From: Furfurilactobacillus curtus
Lineage (GTDB): Bacteria; Bacillota; Bacilli; Lactobacillales; Lactobacillaceae
NCBI RefSeq assembly: GCF_045862785.1
Contig: NZ_BQXO01000002.1
Location: 434,001-498,000, forward strand
Length of the DNA: 64,000 nt
Reading direction: 5' to 3'
Shown here: positions 7,556 to 16,711 of the stretch, piece after piece
How positions within the stretch are numbered: the stretch's first letter is position 1
How the letters are laid out: every line of letters starts with the position of its first letter
Position numbers and translations under genes: made by a program
The notes under the pieces: generated by a model
The model's database searches: none
Told to the model about the DNA's origin: nothing
What the model saw: only the letters and a program-made list of their open reading frames with translations

Positions 7556-7969
7556 ATGGATCATCGAATTCCACCGTTTATTACACCGGTCGCCGTGGTC
7601 TCGATTATCTTGGCGCTTTCAGCGACCAATATTGTGGTCAATCGGGTGACAAATACTTCAGAGGGGGCCCCAACCGTTCGCACAAGTGACAATTCCACTA
7701 GCTCGAGTAGCCCCTCGGTTAGTGAACGTTCAACAAGTGTTTCAAGTAATTCGGAACAGAAGACTTCGACCAATTCGGCCACGGATCGTTCAAGTAATGA
7801 TACATCGACAGAAAATTCTAGTGCAAAACCAACGGATGATGATCAGACGAATGCTTCAAGCACAACGAATAGCAGTAGTGTTGCCAATTCCACGAGTCAG
7901 AGTAAACCAGCAAATCAAGAGTCAAATCAACAATCTTCAACTGATAATCAGACGACGACAGGGCAGTGA
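7556..7969 (+). CDS. Membrane-anchored Ser/Thr/Asn-rich extracellular protein, unknown function
   Basis: 137 aa from the ATG at 7556, which has AAGGAAGGTG ahead; the upstream open stretch runs through the preceding terminator and is not used. A short N-terminus and one hydrophobic helix (VAVVSIILALSATNIVV, about residues 10-27) are followed by about 105 residues almost entirely S, T, N, D, Q, with no fold signature. This looks like a type II anchor with a disordered, possibly glycosylated, wall-spanning tail. The next gene starts 47 bases downstream and also encodes a membrane protein. No family recognised. Confidence 0.65.
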   Translation: MDHRIPPFITPVAVVSIILALSATNIVVNRVTNTSEGAPTVRTSDNSTSSSSPSVSERSTSVSSNSEQKTSTNSATDRSSNDTSTENSSAKPTDDDQTNASSTTNSSSVANSTSQSKPANQESNQQSSTDNQTTTGQ

Positions 7970-8016
7970 GGGCCGTTCGTTAATCATCAGCCAGATCAAT
8001 CAAAGAAGGTGAATAG

Positions 8017-8898
8017 ATGCTATCATTGTTAGACATGGCCAACCATTTTTTAGGTTATTTTAACGTCAATACGAAGTTAAAAGGACGAATTTATACAATT
8101 CTGGGATTTCTGGGTGATTGGTACCTACTGTATATTGGGGTTCGTTTCATTCAAAACGGCGGCCATATTCGTGGTGCACTGTTAATTCTCGTCTTTTTAT
8201 TCTTGATGTATTGTACGGCGGTCAATTTTTTCTTTTATTTTCTCAAACGCCGATTCCCTTTGGACCCGTCAGAACGGATCGCCAAGGTGTTGGGCGATGA
8301 ACGGCTTAAACAACAGGAAGATAAATTGACACAACGCGATCAATTGGATCGATTTGCGCCTGCCACAGGCTTATATGATAACAAACAAGTTATTCCCGCC
8401 AAAGTGACGGTGAATGGCGCTCAGCATAAAAATTTAGCGACGATTGCGGCCCAATTCAACGATGCCAACCTTTTACCACAGGATTACGAGGGGCAATCGG
8501 ATCAGGAAGTATTAACTGCCGCGACAGCGCGCAACCAGCCAGTATTTGCGATTGGCGAAGGCGTTCCATTGCCATTTGCAATCCTCAAATCTGAGGCTGG
8601 TCACCTGTTAGTTTACGCTGGGCTCAACCAAATGACCGCTCTGCCAGTCGGCCGAATTACGCGAGTAGGGTTGTCGGATATTAATCAAGCACAACAACGG
8701 TTTGACCTGTTCATTGCAAGCGCAGTTTTACAAGGTGGTTTAGCGAAAACGGCTGGTCGTTCAGGCACGATTGAACGGCAACTTCCATACACGATTAAAG
8801 TAGAAGTCGCGTTTTCAGAGAAGAAAACCGGGACAGATGCTGCAAATTTTCATGAAGTCGCGACAGGTTCACCAAGTAACGAGCAAGAATTTCACTAA
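8017..8898 (+). CDS. Membrane protein of unknown function with large cytoplasmic domain
   Basis: 293 aa. Two closely spaced hydrophobic helices near residues 24-45 and 50-75 are followed by a basic segment (LKRRFPLDPSERIAKVLG) and a soluble domain of about 200 residues without a motif I know. The gene follows the Ser-rich anchored protein at 47 bases and is ended by a strong terminator, so the two probably share a transcript. GAAGGTGAATAG precedes the ATG. Lactobacilli carry conserved proteins of this layout, but I cannot assign a role. Confidence 0.6.
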   Translation: MLSLLDMANHFLGYFNVNTKLKGRIYTILGFLGDWYLLYIGVRFIQNGGHIRGALLILVFLFLMYCTAVNFFFYFLKRRFPLDPSERIAKVLGDERLKQQEDKLTQRDQLDRFAPATGLYDNKQVIPAKVTVNGAQHKNLATIAAQFNDANLLPQDYEGQSDQEVLTAATARNQPVFAIGEGVPLPFAILKSEAGHLLVYAGLNQMTALPVGRITRVGLSDINQAQQRFDLFIASAVLQGGLAKTAGRSGTIERQLPYTIKVEVAFSEKKTGTDAANFHEVATGSPSNEQEFH

Positions 8899-8931
8899 TG
8901 CAGCAAAAATAGTCTTAAGATTAAACTAGTC

Positions 8932-8980
8932 GAGGACGTGAATTAGGCGAGTCGCCTTTTGACACGTCCTCTTCTTTTGG
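8932..8980 (+). terminator. Intrinsic terminator
   Basis: GAGGACGTG/CACGTCCTC stem enclosing a second AGGCGA/CGCCT stem, followed by TTCTTTT. Confidence 0.8.
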
Positions 8981-9056
8981 ACTAAACTAATAACACGGCT
9001 TGTGAAAGCATTGAAAGTACCAAGGATTGAGAATATTTGAGGGTGAGGGACCGATT

Positions 9057-9794
9057 ATGTCAATGATTGAATTTCACGACGTACAAAAGTACTACGGTGA
9101 CTTTCATGCGTTAAAGGACATCAATTTAACAATTGAAGCTGGTGAAACGGTGGTGCTGATTGGACCATCAGGTTCCGGGAAGAGTACTTTGTCACGGACG
9201 ATTAATGGACTGGAACGCATTCAAAGTGGTCAATTAATCGTTAACGGCCAAGATTTAGCAAATCCAAAAACGGATTTAAACCGGATTCGTAAGAATGTGG
9301 GCATGGTGTTTCAGCATTTTAATTTGTACGAAAATAAAACCGTGCTGGAAAACATTATGTTAGCACCGCGGATTGTGTTACATAAGAATGAAGCTGAAAA
9401 TAAAAAATTGGCCATGGAGCTCTTGGATCAGGTTGGTCTAGCTAACAAAGCAGACAATATGCCGGCCGAAATTTCTGGGGGACAAGCGCAACGGGTCGCG
9501 ATCGCCCGGTCACTAGCGATGCAGCCTAAAGCATTGATCTTTGATGAACCAACTTCAGCGTTAGACCCAGAAATGATCGACGATGTGTTGGGGGTTATGA
9601 AGACGATTGCCAATGACTCGAGTATGACGATGTTAGTGGTAACGCATGAAATGGGTTTTGCTCGTGAAGTGGCCAATCGAGTTATCTTCATGGCTGATGG
9701 ACAAATTTTGGAAGACGATGAAACACAAGCTTTCTTTGATCATCCACGAGAAGAACGGGCTCGGCAATTCTTGAGCAAGATTATTAACCACTAG
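9057..9794 (+). CDS. glnQ: Polar amino acid (glutamine-type) ABC transporter ATP-binding protein
   Basis: 245 aa from ATG 9057, preceded by GAGGGTGAGGGACC; ten extra upstream codons are unlikely to be used. Complete ABC ATPase: Walker A GPSGSGKST (about residue 35-43), Q-loop MVFQHFNLY, signature ISGGQAQRVAIARS, Walker B ALIFDEPTSALDPE and the switch histidine in VVTHEMGF. These follow the GlnQ/HisP (PAAT) pattern. It powers uptake by the two permeases and binding protein that follow in the same operon (glnQ-glnH-permease-permease). Confidence 0.93.
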   Translation: MSMIEFHDVQKYYGDFHALKDINLTIEAGETVVLIGPSGSGKSTLSRTINGLERIQSGQLIVNGQDLANPKTDLNRIRKNVGMVFQHFNLYENKTVLENIMLAPRIVLHKNEAENKKLAMELLDQVGLANKADNMPAEISGGQAQRVAIARSLAMQPKALIFDEPTSALDPEMIDDVLGVMKTIANDSSMTMLVVTHEMGFAREVANRVIFMADGQILEDDETQAFFDHPREERARQFLSKIINH

Positions 9795-9811
9795 TTGAGG
9801 AGGGGACACGC

Positions 9812-10642
9812 ATGAGGAGACGATTTAAACTTGCGACCCTTACCGCAGCACTCTGTTTGTTGCTGGTTAGTCTGAGCGGGTGTGGCCAATCGTTGGCCCA
9901 AAAAGACATTCTGCAACTGGATCGTCATTCCAATGAAATCACGTGGGGCGTGAAGGCTGATACAAAATTATTTGGTTTAATGGATGTGCGTGATAACCAG
10001 ATTAAAGGTTTTGACGTTGATATGGCCAAGCACATCACCAAACATATTCTAGGAACTAAGGGACAAGCGAAGTTTATTCAAGTCACTTCCCAATCTCGGA
10101 TTCCGCTATTAAAAAATGGTAACATTGACGCCATCATTGCGACGATGACGATTACGCCTGAACGGGCGAAAATCGTTGATTTTTCCAATTCATATTTTGA
10201 TGCTGGCCAGTCACTTTTAGTGCCTAATGGCAGTGACATCAAGAATGTACGGGATCTAAATAAGCCGGGCATGACCGTGTTAGGAGTAGTTGGTGCGAAT
10301 TCAGTTCAAAATATTAAAAAGTATGCACCCAAAGCCCGCGTCTTGGAATTACAAGACTACGCGCAGGCATTGACTTCACTCAAAGCCGGTCAAGGGCAAG
10401 CTTTAACAACCGATAATGGGATCCTTTATGGAATGGCAGTCCAAAATCCTGGATTTAAAGTTGTTGGCGGGACCTTTACCAAAGAACCATATGGGGTCGC
10501 GGTCAACAAAGGGCAACGTCCATTTGTTCGCGAGATTAATAAGGCTATCAAAGAGATGCAGGCCGATGGCGAATACAATGCGTTGATCAAAAAGTGGTTC
10601 GGGAATGTGCCCGGATTTAACTACAAGGAGTTGGAGCGATAA
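9812..10642 (+). CDS. glnH: Amino acid ABC transporter substrate-binding lipoprotein
   Basis: 276 aa. Lipoprotein signal peptide with lipobox LSGC (Cys near residue 24), then a family 3 solute-binding fold: FDVDMAKHI near the start, NGNIDAIIATMTITPERAKIVDFSNSYFDAGQSLLV in the middle, typical of glutamine/glutamate/aspartate receptors. It starts 17 bases after glnQ with GAGGAGGGGACACGC ahead of ATG. The stop overlaps the next start (TAATG), so translation is coupled. Exact ligand is not resolved. Confidence 0.92.
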   Translation: MRRRFKLATLTAALCLLLVSLSGCGQSLAQKDILQLDRHSNEITWGVKADTKLFGLMDVRDNQIKGFDVDMAKHITKHILGTKGQAKFIQVTSQSRIPLLKNGNIDAIIATMTITPERAKIVDFSNSYFDAGQSLLVPNGSDIKNVRDLNKPGMTVLGVVGANSVQNIKKYAPKARVLELQDYAQALTSLKAGQGQALTTDNGILYGMAVQNPGFKVVGGTFTKEPYGVAVNKGQRPFVREINKAIKEMQADGEYNALIKKWFGNVPGFNYKELER

Positions 10643-11280
10643 TGGCTAATATTTTAACTTCGCACTGGAACGAACTTCTTACTGGTCTGGGCTGGACATT
10701 GCTGTCAAGCATTTTGGCACTGTTTTTTAGCCTAATCATTGGCTCCTTGTTTGCGATTATGCAAGTGACCGAAAGCAAGTCAGCTCGAGTCATTGCCCGA
10801 ATTTACGTCGAAGTTTTCCGTAATATTCCATTGTTGGTCATCACGAGTTTCTTTTACTTGGTCATTCCGATGTATATTGTAAAAGTAAATGGTTTCACGG
10901 CTGGTACAATCGGATTAACGATTTATACATCGGCTTTTATTGCTGAAACGGTCCGTTCTGGCATTCAGTCAGTTGACTCCGGGCAGATGGAAGGTGCGCG
11001 GGCTAACGGGCTTACTTTTTGGCAGGCCATGCGTTATGTTGTCTTGCCCCAAGCCTTTCGGTTAGTCATTCCGCCATTGGGGAATCAGTTTGTTAACTTA
11101 GTGAAAAATTCATCCGTTTTAGCCTTCGTAGCTGGCTTTGATTTAATGTATCAGGCCAATAACATTGCTTCAACGACATTTGACACGATTAATAGTTACA
11201 TGGTTGTCGGTGTGATATATCTGTTTATTACGATGCCAATCAGTTATTACATGCGTCATCTAGAAAAACGCTTAGCGTAG
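10642..11280 (+). CDS. glnM: Amino acid ABC transporter permease 1
   Basis: 212 aa, about five membrane helices. Contains the HisM/GlnP-type EAA motif ESGQMEGARANGLTFWQAMRYVVLPQA-like loop near residues 112-137 that contacts the ATPase, and the family segment YVEVFRNIPLL. Paired with the next permease to form a heterodimer. Start overlaps the glnH stop by one base. Confidence 0.9.
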   Translation: MANILTSHWNELLTGLGWTLLSSILALFFSLIIGSLFAIMQVTESKSARVIARIYVEVFRNIPLLVITSFFYLVIPMYIVKVNGFTAGTIGLTIYTSAFIAETVRSGIQSVDSGQMEGARANGLTFWQAMRYVVLPQAFRLVIPPLGNQFVNLVKNSSVLAFVAGFDLMYQANNIASTTFDTINSYMVVGVIYLFITMPISYYMRHLEKRLA

Positions 11281-11291
11281 GGGGCAAGCCG

Positions 11292-11945
11292 ATGAAATCA
11301 TTTATCGATGCATATTCATGGATCAACTTACGCTACCTACTTGAAGGGCTTTGGGTAACCGTTGAAGTATCAGTCATTTCTGTCATTTTAAGCTTCATCG
11401 TTGGTTCACTATTAGGGATTATTCGTTACACTAAAATCAAGTACTTATCTGCAATTGTGGGATTTGTGATCGATGTGATCCGTAATTTGCCACTATTGTT
11501 GATTATCTTCTTTACCTACTTTGGTTTGCCTAACTTTGGCTTTAAACCAGAAATTATTCCTGCCACTATTTTAGCGATGACGATCTTTGAATCGTCCATG
11601 CTGGCTGAGATTATTCGTTCGGGGATTCAAGCTGTTCCAACTGGTCAAATGGAGGGCGCTAGAGCCAATGGGTTGACCTATTGGCAAGCATTGCGACACA
11701 TTCTTTTACCACAAGCTTACAAGAAAATGATTCCGGCTTTGGTCAGTCAATTTATTTCCTTGATTAAGGATACATCGTTGGCCACGATCATCGTATTGCC
11801 AGATTTGACGTTCCATGCGCAGATTATTTACGGGCAAAACGCTAATTACATCATTCCGATGTTCCTTGCATTAGCGGTGATGTACTTTGTGGTTTGTTAT
11901 GGTTTATCCGTTGTCGCCAATTATATCGACCGGCGAATGGCGTAG
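11292..11945 (+). CDS. glnP: Amino acid ABC transporter permease 2
   Basis: 217 aa, about five membrane helices; VIDVIRNLPLLLIIFF and the EAA loop GQMEGARANGLTYWQALRHI mark the PAAT permease family. Eleven bases after the first permease (GGGGGCAAGCCG before ATG), and last gene of the operon, which ends at a strong terminator. Confidence 0.9.
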   Translation: MKSFIDAYSWINLRYLLEGLWVTVEVSVISVILSFIVGSLLGIIRYTKIKYLSAIVGFVIDVIRNLPLLLIIFFTYFGLPNFGFKPEIIPATILAMTIFESSMLAEIIRSGIQAVPTGQMEGARANGLTYWQALRHILLPQAYKKMIPALVSQFISLIKDTSLATIIVLPDLTFHAQIIYGQNANYIIPMFLALAVMYFVVCYGLSVVANYIDRRMA

Positions 11946-12063
11946 CTTTCAAGCTTAACGAGGATCAATTGACGAACAACTGCTTAAGTGATTGCAACAT
12001 TGCACTTAAGATGAGTAGGTCCAGTCTGCAAAGCCGTGAAATTATCGCGATAGCCATATTTTA

Positions 12064-12096
12064 GGATTAGCAGAGACGTTTGCTAATCCTTTTTTG
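12064..12096 (+). terminator. Terminator of the glutamine transporter operon
   Basis: GGATTAGCA/TGCTAATCC stem followed by TTTTTT. The rest of 11946-12366 holds no gene I can support. Confidence 0.88.
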
Positions 12097-12366
12097 GCAG
12101 TTGATGTAGTAAACATGGTTTTTGGATGTCATTGCTGATCACACATACGGACAGTTGTTAATTTTATCCCCGACTGTTAGTGTAAAGTTTTGGTGACAGA
12201 ATGTTAGGGGTCGGCAAGCTACATCGGAAGTGAATAACAGTAATTCGCTCCATAAAAGTCGCGACCCTGGTCTTTAAATTGGACGGAACCTAAATAGAAT
12301 CGGTATGATAATGATAGGCAAGAATTGATTAGCTGGTCAGACAACTTCATTGGGAGGCTATTGTAA

Positions 12367-12522
12367 ATGAAAAAAGATAAATTCAAGCCCAAACCAGATG
12401 CTACTTCAGCAACAACCCCAAAGCGTCCCGGATTCTTGGGAAAATTTATGTTGTTACTAAGCGTTGCACAGTTATTAATGCAGCTAAATGAATTACGTAA
12501 GCGGTGGCATGGGCACGCTTAG
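12367..12522 (+). CDS. Small hydrophobic-amphipathic protein, 51 aa, unknown function
   Basis: ATG 12367 with GGGAGGCTATTGTAA ahead. The N-terminal 20 residues are charged and proline/threonine rich (MKKDKFKPKPDATSATTPKR); the second half is one amphipathic or membrane helix (GFLGKFMLLLSVAQLLMQLN) ending basic (ELRKRWHGHA). It stands alone, with its own upstream region and a bidirectional terminator 26 bases downstream. Ribosome site, codon use and a terminator support a real gene; I do not recognise a family. Confidence 0.6.
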   Translation: MKKDKFKPKPDATSATTPKRPGFLGKFMLLLSVAQLLMQLNELRKRWHGHA

Positions 12523-12547
12523 CTGGTAAATTTTAGCGTTGCAATGT

Positions 12548-12599
12548 AAAAGCACGTCGTCAAAGACCCATAATTGTGGGCTTTGGCGACGTGCTTTTT
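12548..12599. terminator. Bidirectional terminator between the small ORF and hflX
   Basis: AAAGCACGTCG-CAAAG pairs with CTTTG-CGACGTGCTTT, closed by a CCCA..TGGG tip; T tracts on both strands. Serves convergent genes. Confidence 0.88.
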
Positions 12600-12610
12600 A
12601 GGTTCGTTGC

Positions 12611-13891
12611 TTAGTCGATTCGATATTTTTCAAATCGTTTGGCAGATTCATCCGTTAATTCAACCGTAATTTTCGTTCCTTCAGCGACGTAATCAGTGGC
12701 CAAAATATGTGCCTTTTCATTGAGAAAGTTAAGGATATTACCCTGGTCGAAGGGGATCAACAACGTTACGGTTTGATAGTTTTGAAAAATTTGCTCACGG
12801 ATTATTGCGATTAGTTCATCTAATGAAGCGTCATCCTTGGCCGAGTATATGAGTTGCATGCCTTCTCGAACCGGATAATTGGCGTCCGTTAAATCGGCCT
12901 TATTAAACGCAACGATCATTGGAATATCGGTGACGCCAATTGCCGCCAGTGTTTCATTAGTCGTCGTCATCATCGCTTCGCTGTTTGGATCGGCGAAATC
13001 AACGACTTGAATGAGTAGGTCCGCATTGGCAGCCTCCGCTAGGGTTGATCGAAAGGCTTCAATTAGGTTATGTGGTAGCTTGCTGACAAAGCCGACGGTA
13101 TCTGACAGTAAAAATTGTTTTTGATCTGGTAGGGTGATTTGCCGGACACTGGTATCCAAGGTTGCAAATAACATGTTTTTTTCGAAAACTTGCTTGTCTT
13201 CATTAGCGCCGAATTTACGAACTAGGCCATTCATGGTTGTCGATTTGCCGGCATTGGTATAACCAACTAAGGCGACCGTTGGCAAGCCATTTTTTTCACG
13301 CTGGGTGCGTTGAGTTGTGGCAGCCTTAGTGATTTCAGCCAATTCTGCTTTCAGGTGTTTAATTTGGTTATTGATCGTTCGCCGGTCCATTTCCAGTTGC
13401 GTTTCACCGGCCCCGCGGTTAGTGAATCCACCGCCACCACCAGCACCTGTCTGTTGGTCTAGCCGTTGATTGACGCTCGTGTGGAGGCGGGGAAGTTGAT
13501 ACTGCAATTGCGCGATTTGCACTTGCAATTTAGCTTCACGTGTCTGGGCGCGATTGGCGAAAATATCCAAAATGAGGGCAGTTCGATCTAAAACCGATGC
13601 TTTGGTTTCCCGTTCAAGGTTACGAATTTGCGAAGCGGTTAGCTCATCGTTAGTCACAATGGTCGTCAAGTCTTCACTGGCAACGATTGTGGCTAGTTCG
13701 GCGACTTTCCCCTTGCCGAAGTAAGTACCAGGATGTGGCCGATCCAATTTTTGGCGGACCTCTTCTTTGACGATCATATGGTTGGCAGCCACTAAATTAG
13801 CAAGTTCTTCCATCGAATAGTCGAAGTTGCGATCTCCAGTGTTTAGACCAGCGATAATGACTGCCTTAGGTGCAACAGCTGTTTCAGCCAT
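12611..13891 (-). CDS. hflX: Ribosome-associated GTPase HflX
   Basis: 426 aa, normal length. N-terminal HflX domain (residues about 1-180) with the glycine-rich linker GAGGGGGFTNRGAGETQLE, then an Obg-like G domain: G1 GYTNAGKST, G3 DTVGF, G4 NKAD, G5 SAKDD. HflX splits and rescues stalled or heat-damaged ribosomes and is a GTP/ATPase. It is a single-gene unit on the minus strand, convergent with the 51-aa ORF; ribosome site GAGGCAACGTCT before ATG. Confidence 0.95.
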   Translation of the reverse strand: MAETAVAPKAVIIAGLNTGDRNFDYSMEELANLVAANHMIVKEEVRQKLDRPHPGTYFGKGKVAELATIVASEDLTTIVTNDELTASQIRNLERETKASVLDRTALILDIFANRAQTREAKLQVQIAQLQYQLPRLHTSVNQRLDQQTGAGGGGGFTNRGAGETQLEMDRRTINNQIKHLKAELAEITKAATTQRTQREKNGLPTVALVGYTNAGKSTTMNGLVRKFGANEDKQVFEKNMLFATLDTSVRQITLPDQKQFLLSDTVGFVSKLPHNLIEAFRSTLAEAANADLLIQVVDFADPNSEAMMTTTNETLAAIGVTDIPMIVAFNKADLTDANYPVREGMQLIYSAKDDASLDELIAIIREQIFQNYQTVTLLIPFDQGNILNFLNEKAHILATDYVAEGTKITVELTDESAKRFEKYRID

Positions 13892-14018
13892 AGACGTTGC
13901 CTCGTTTCTAAATGATTTTAATGTACTTAGTATAGCATGAATCCAATGATGGCCGTGATGACGGTGGGATGGTAACGCTTATTGATGGGATGATTAAAAA
14001 TAAATTAGCAAAAAAACA

Positions 14019-14047
14019 TTGACTTTAATTTTATTTTAATCTAATAT
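14019..14047 (+). promoter_or_regulatory. Promoter of the first oppA
   Basis: TTGACT, 17-base spacer, TAATAT. The surrounding A/T tracts could add UP-element strength. Confidence 0.75.
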
Positions 14048-14122
14048 CAATTCAACTTTTCGTTACATAAGTTTGATGCGAGGGGTGTACTGCCTGAGTT
14101 GAGGGTTGAGGAGTGTGGTTGA

Positions 14123-15760
14123 ATGAGAGTTGGAAAAATTTTGGCACTAGGTGCGGCAGCAACGTTATCGGTATTCACATTAGCAGCCTGTGGGAATAGT
14201 CAGGGAGCGTCGGGGCATAAGGGACAGTTAAACCTGATGTTACCGGCTGAAATGCCGACTCTAGATCCGTCAATTGCGACAGATAATGAGTCACTGACCG
14301 CCCTGTCAAATACACAGGAAGGAATTTATCGGCTTGGCAAGAACTCAAAGCCTGAGAATGCATTAGCTACTAAGACCACCGTGTCTAAGGATGGGCTTCA
14401 TTGGACATTTAACTTGCGTCACGGCGTCAAGTGGTCAAATGGTGACACGGTGACAGCCCAAAACTTCGTAGACTCATGGCGACGGACGAACAATCCCAAG
14501 ACCGGTTCTCAATATGCTTACCTATTTGAAGGGGTGAAGAATGCTGATGCTGTGCAAAAGGGCAAGGCAAAGCTGAGTTCTTTAGGCATTAAAGCTGATG
14601 GCAAGTATAAATTATCTGTTACTTTATCGAAGCCAATTCCATATTTTAAATTATTACTCGGCTTTCCAGTCTTTTTCCCGCAAGACCAAAAAGCCATTGA
14701 CAAGTATGGTAAGAAATATGGTCAAACTTCAGCCACACAAGTTTACAATGGGCCCTTTAAAGTTTCCGGATACAAGGGGACGAATTCTAAATGGAGTTGG
14801 GTCAAAAACAACACATACTGGGATAAGAAGCACGTGAAGCTAGATAAGATTAATTTCCAAGTGGTTAAAGAATCCAACACGGCGCTTAACCTATATAACT
14901 CCAAGAAAGTTGATATGACCCAGTTGACTGGGGATCAAGTCGCTCAATACAAGAACAACAAAAATTATATTTACCGACCTGGTTCATCGGCGGCCTATGT
15001 TGAATTGAACGAAGACAAAGTGCCTGCCTTCAAGAACCAAAAGATTCGGGCAGCATTATCTTACGCAATCAGTCGGACACAGTTAACCAATAACGTGCTA
15101 CAAGATGGTTCCAAGCCAGCTAAGACATTTACACCACCTAAGTTGGCAAAGGATCCATCCACCGGTGAAGATTTCGCGAGTGAAGCTGAGGTCAAAGGCG
15201 CATTGACACAGAATTTAACTAAGGCCAAAGAATTGTTAAAAGAAGGTGAGCAAGAAGCTGGTATCACCGATTTACACTTCAGCCTAATGGCGGATGATAC
15301 TGATACCGGGAAGAAAAATGCAGAGTTCTTGCAAACCGAATTTGAAAAGTTGCCGGGAGTCAAAGTTGACGTTAATAATGTGCCATATAAGACACGCCTA
15401 ACACGTTCGGCTGATCACAATTTCCAATCAGTTGTCACGCTGTGGGGCGCTGATTACAACGATCCATACACGTTTGCCCTCTTCACTTCTGATGGGACTT
15501 ACAACGATGGTCTTTGGAAGAATGCAACGTATGACCAGAATGTTGCCGACTCTGCGGGCAAAAATGCATTGAACAAAGAAGCCCGGTTTAAGAACTTAGT
15601 CACGGCCGACCAAACCTTAGTTAAGGATTATGGCGTTTTGCCACTCTACACAGGTTCATTTTCCGGATCAGGACCATTTTTGCAACGACCATACGTTAAA
15701 GGGATTATCTACAACTCAGCCGGAATTAATTGGAACTATAAGGAAGCTTATGTTAAATAA
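14123..15760 (+). CDS. oppA: Oligopeptide ABC transporter substrate-binding lipoprotein, paralogue 1
   Basis: 545 aa. Lipoprotein signal with lipobox LAAC (Cys near residue 23), then a family 5 solute-binding fold: LDPSIATDNESLTALSNTQEGIYRL near the start and WSNGDTVTAQNFVDSWRRTNNP, the SBP_bac_5 signature region. Binds peptides outside the cell for import through OppBCDF. A near-identical-length paralogue lies about 950 bases downstream, and the two align throughout by eye. It has its own promoter and terminator, so it can be made independently of the transporter. Confidence 0.92.
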   Translation: MRVGKILALGAAATLSVFTLAACGNSQGASGHKGQLNLMLPAEMPTLDPSIATDNESLTALSNTQEGIYRLGKNSKPENALATKTTVSKDGLHWTFNLRHGVKWSNGDTVTAQNFVDSWRRTNNPKTGSQYAYLFEGVKNADAVQKGKAKLSSLGIKADGKYKLSVTLSKPIPYFKLLLGFPVFFPQDQKAIDKYGKKYGQTSATQVYNGPFKVSGYKGTNSKWSWVKNNTYWDKKHVKLDKINFQVVKESNTALNLYNSKKVDMTQLTGDQVAQYKNNKNYIYRPGSSAAYVELNEDKVPAFKNQKIRAALSYAISRTQLTNNVLQDGSKPAKTFTPPKLAKDPSTGEDFASEAEVKGALTQNLTKAKELLKEGEQEAGITDLHFSLMADDTDTGKKNAEFLQTEFEKLPGVKVDVNNVPYKTRLTRSADHNFQSVVTLWGADYNDPYTFALFTSDGTYNDGLWKNATYDQNVADSAGKNALNKEARFKNLVTADQTLVKDYGVLPLYTGSFSGSGPFLQRPYVKGIIYNSAGINWNYKEAYVK

Positions 15761-15802
15761 GCTTTGTTGAAATAATGAATGAGTTTGATTGATATTTTAG
15801 AT

Positions 15803-15839
15803 CGTCACTTTTCGAAATTTGGAGAGTGGCGGTTTTTTG
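15803..15839 (+). terminator. Terminator after the first oppA
   Basis: CGTCACTTTTC pairs, with G-U pairs, with GGAGAGTGGCG, followed by GTTTTTT. Confidence 0.75.
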
Positions 15840-15944
15840 TTGAGTTCGACAATCCACTTGCCTTGGTTAATTTAGCGAGGGCAATTAATCGCACCACTGG
15901 GGCTTAATTGCTACGATACCGGTAATTAAGAAAGGAAGGTCCTT

Positions 15945-16337
15945 ATGATGGCATTAACATTAGGTTCATATCAATATGTGCGCGATGTGTATAACCAGAA
16001 TATGCGGTTAGCACAATATAAATTACCTGAACAATTGACAGATGGCACTCAGACAGTTCACGATGACGGACTTATTAAACTAACCTTGGTTGTTACTGAT
16101 CAACAAGTAACTAAAATTACGATTGTGACGACGAACCCGCGTGCTACAGAATATATGCAGGTCTTCGAAGGCTTTGAATTTGGCTTTGATGCTGTGGCGA
16201 CTTGGATTCAAAATTATGAACAATCTGTCACCACTCACGGTCCTTCACAGGGCATCGTTAAGGGGATTTTAGCTGATTACCAGACAACACCTGATGAAGT
16301 CCTGACGGTCAACTTGACCCGCGTAGCGAATAGATAA
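15945..16337 (+). CDS. Conserved small cytoplasmic protein of unknown function
   Basis: 130 aa with no signal peptide or membrane helix. AAGAAAGGAAGGTCCTT precedes two adjacent ATGs; either could start. The sequence looks like a compact alpha/beta protein; the middle (LIKLTLVVTDQQVTKITIVTTNPRATEYMQ, here in parts) suggests beta strands. FMN-binding-like domains share such a layout, but I see no decisive motif. It sits between the two oppA genes and has its own upstream region after a terminator. Function unknown. Confidence 0.55.
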   Translation: MMALTLGSYQYVRDVYNQNMRLAQYKLPEQLTDGTQTVHDDGLIKLTLVVTDQQVTKITIVTTNPRATEYMQVFEGFEFGFDAVATWIQNYEQSVTTHGPSQGIVKGILADYQTTPDEVLTVNLTRVANR

Positions 16338-16554
16338 TTTGACTTAAATGAAAAAAACCATGGATTAAATGAGAAAAATGCTTTTTAAATTTTCGCAGAT
16401 CACAGGAATAACGAACGTTTTCTGACATCGATGATTAATTTTATCACCAGAAATAGGATTGTAATGTTGTAAGCGAATCGCTTATATAACAATGATTTGG
16501 AGCCTTTTTCAACCCTGATAACAAACGTGATTTTTAAAAATGGCAGAATCTCGA

Positions 16555-16583
16555 TTGACATTAACCAAATTCTCATTTAGTAT
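16555..16583 (+). promoter_or_regulatory. Promoter of the second oppA
   Basis: TTGACA, 17-base spacer, TAGTAT. The 16338-16711 stretch otherwise holds only this promoter and the leader hairpin at 16663. Confidence 0.72.
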
Positions 16584-16662
16584 TCAATCTAAGGTTTTCA
16601 AATTGAATCATTTGTCTTGAGGGCCATGGTCGATTACTGGAGTAATGGATCTAACTAGGAGC

Positions 16663-16689
16663 GTACATCACTCATTGTGGTGGATGTAC
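16663..16689 (+). promoter_or_regulatory. Leader hairpin just upstream of the second oppA ribosome site
   Basis: GTACATC-AC pairs with GT-GATGTAC around an eight-base loop, ending eight bases before the AAAAAGGAG ribosome site. No U tract follows. It may stabilise the mRNA end or tune initiation. Confidence 0.4.
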
Positions 16690-16711
16690 AGTTGAAAAAG
16701 GAGTTGGGGAT

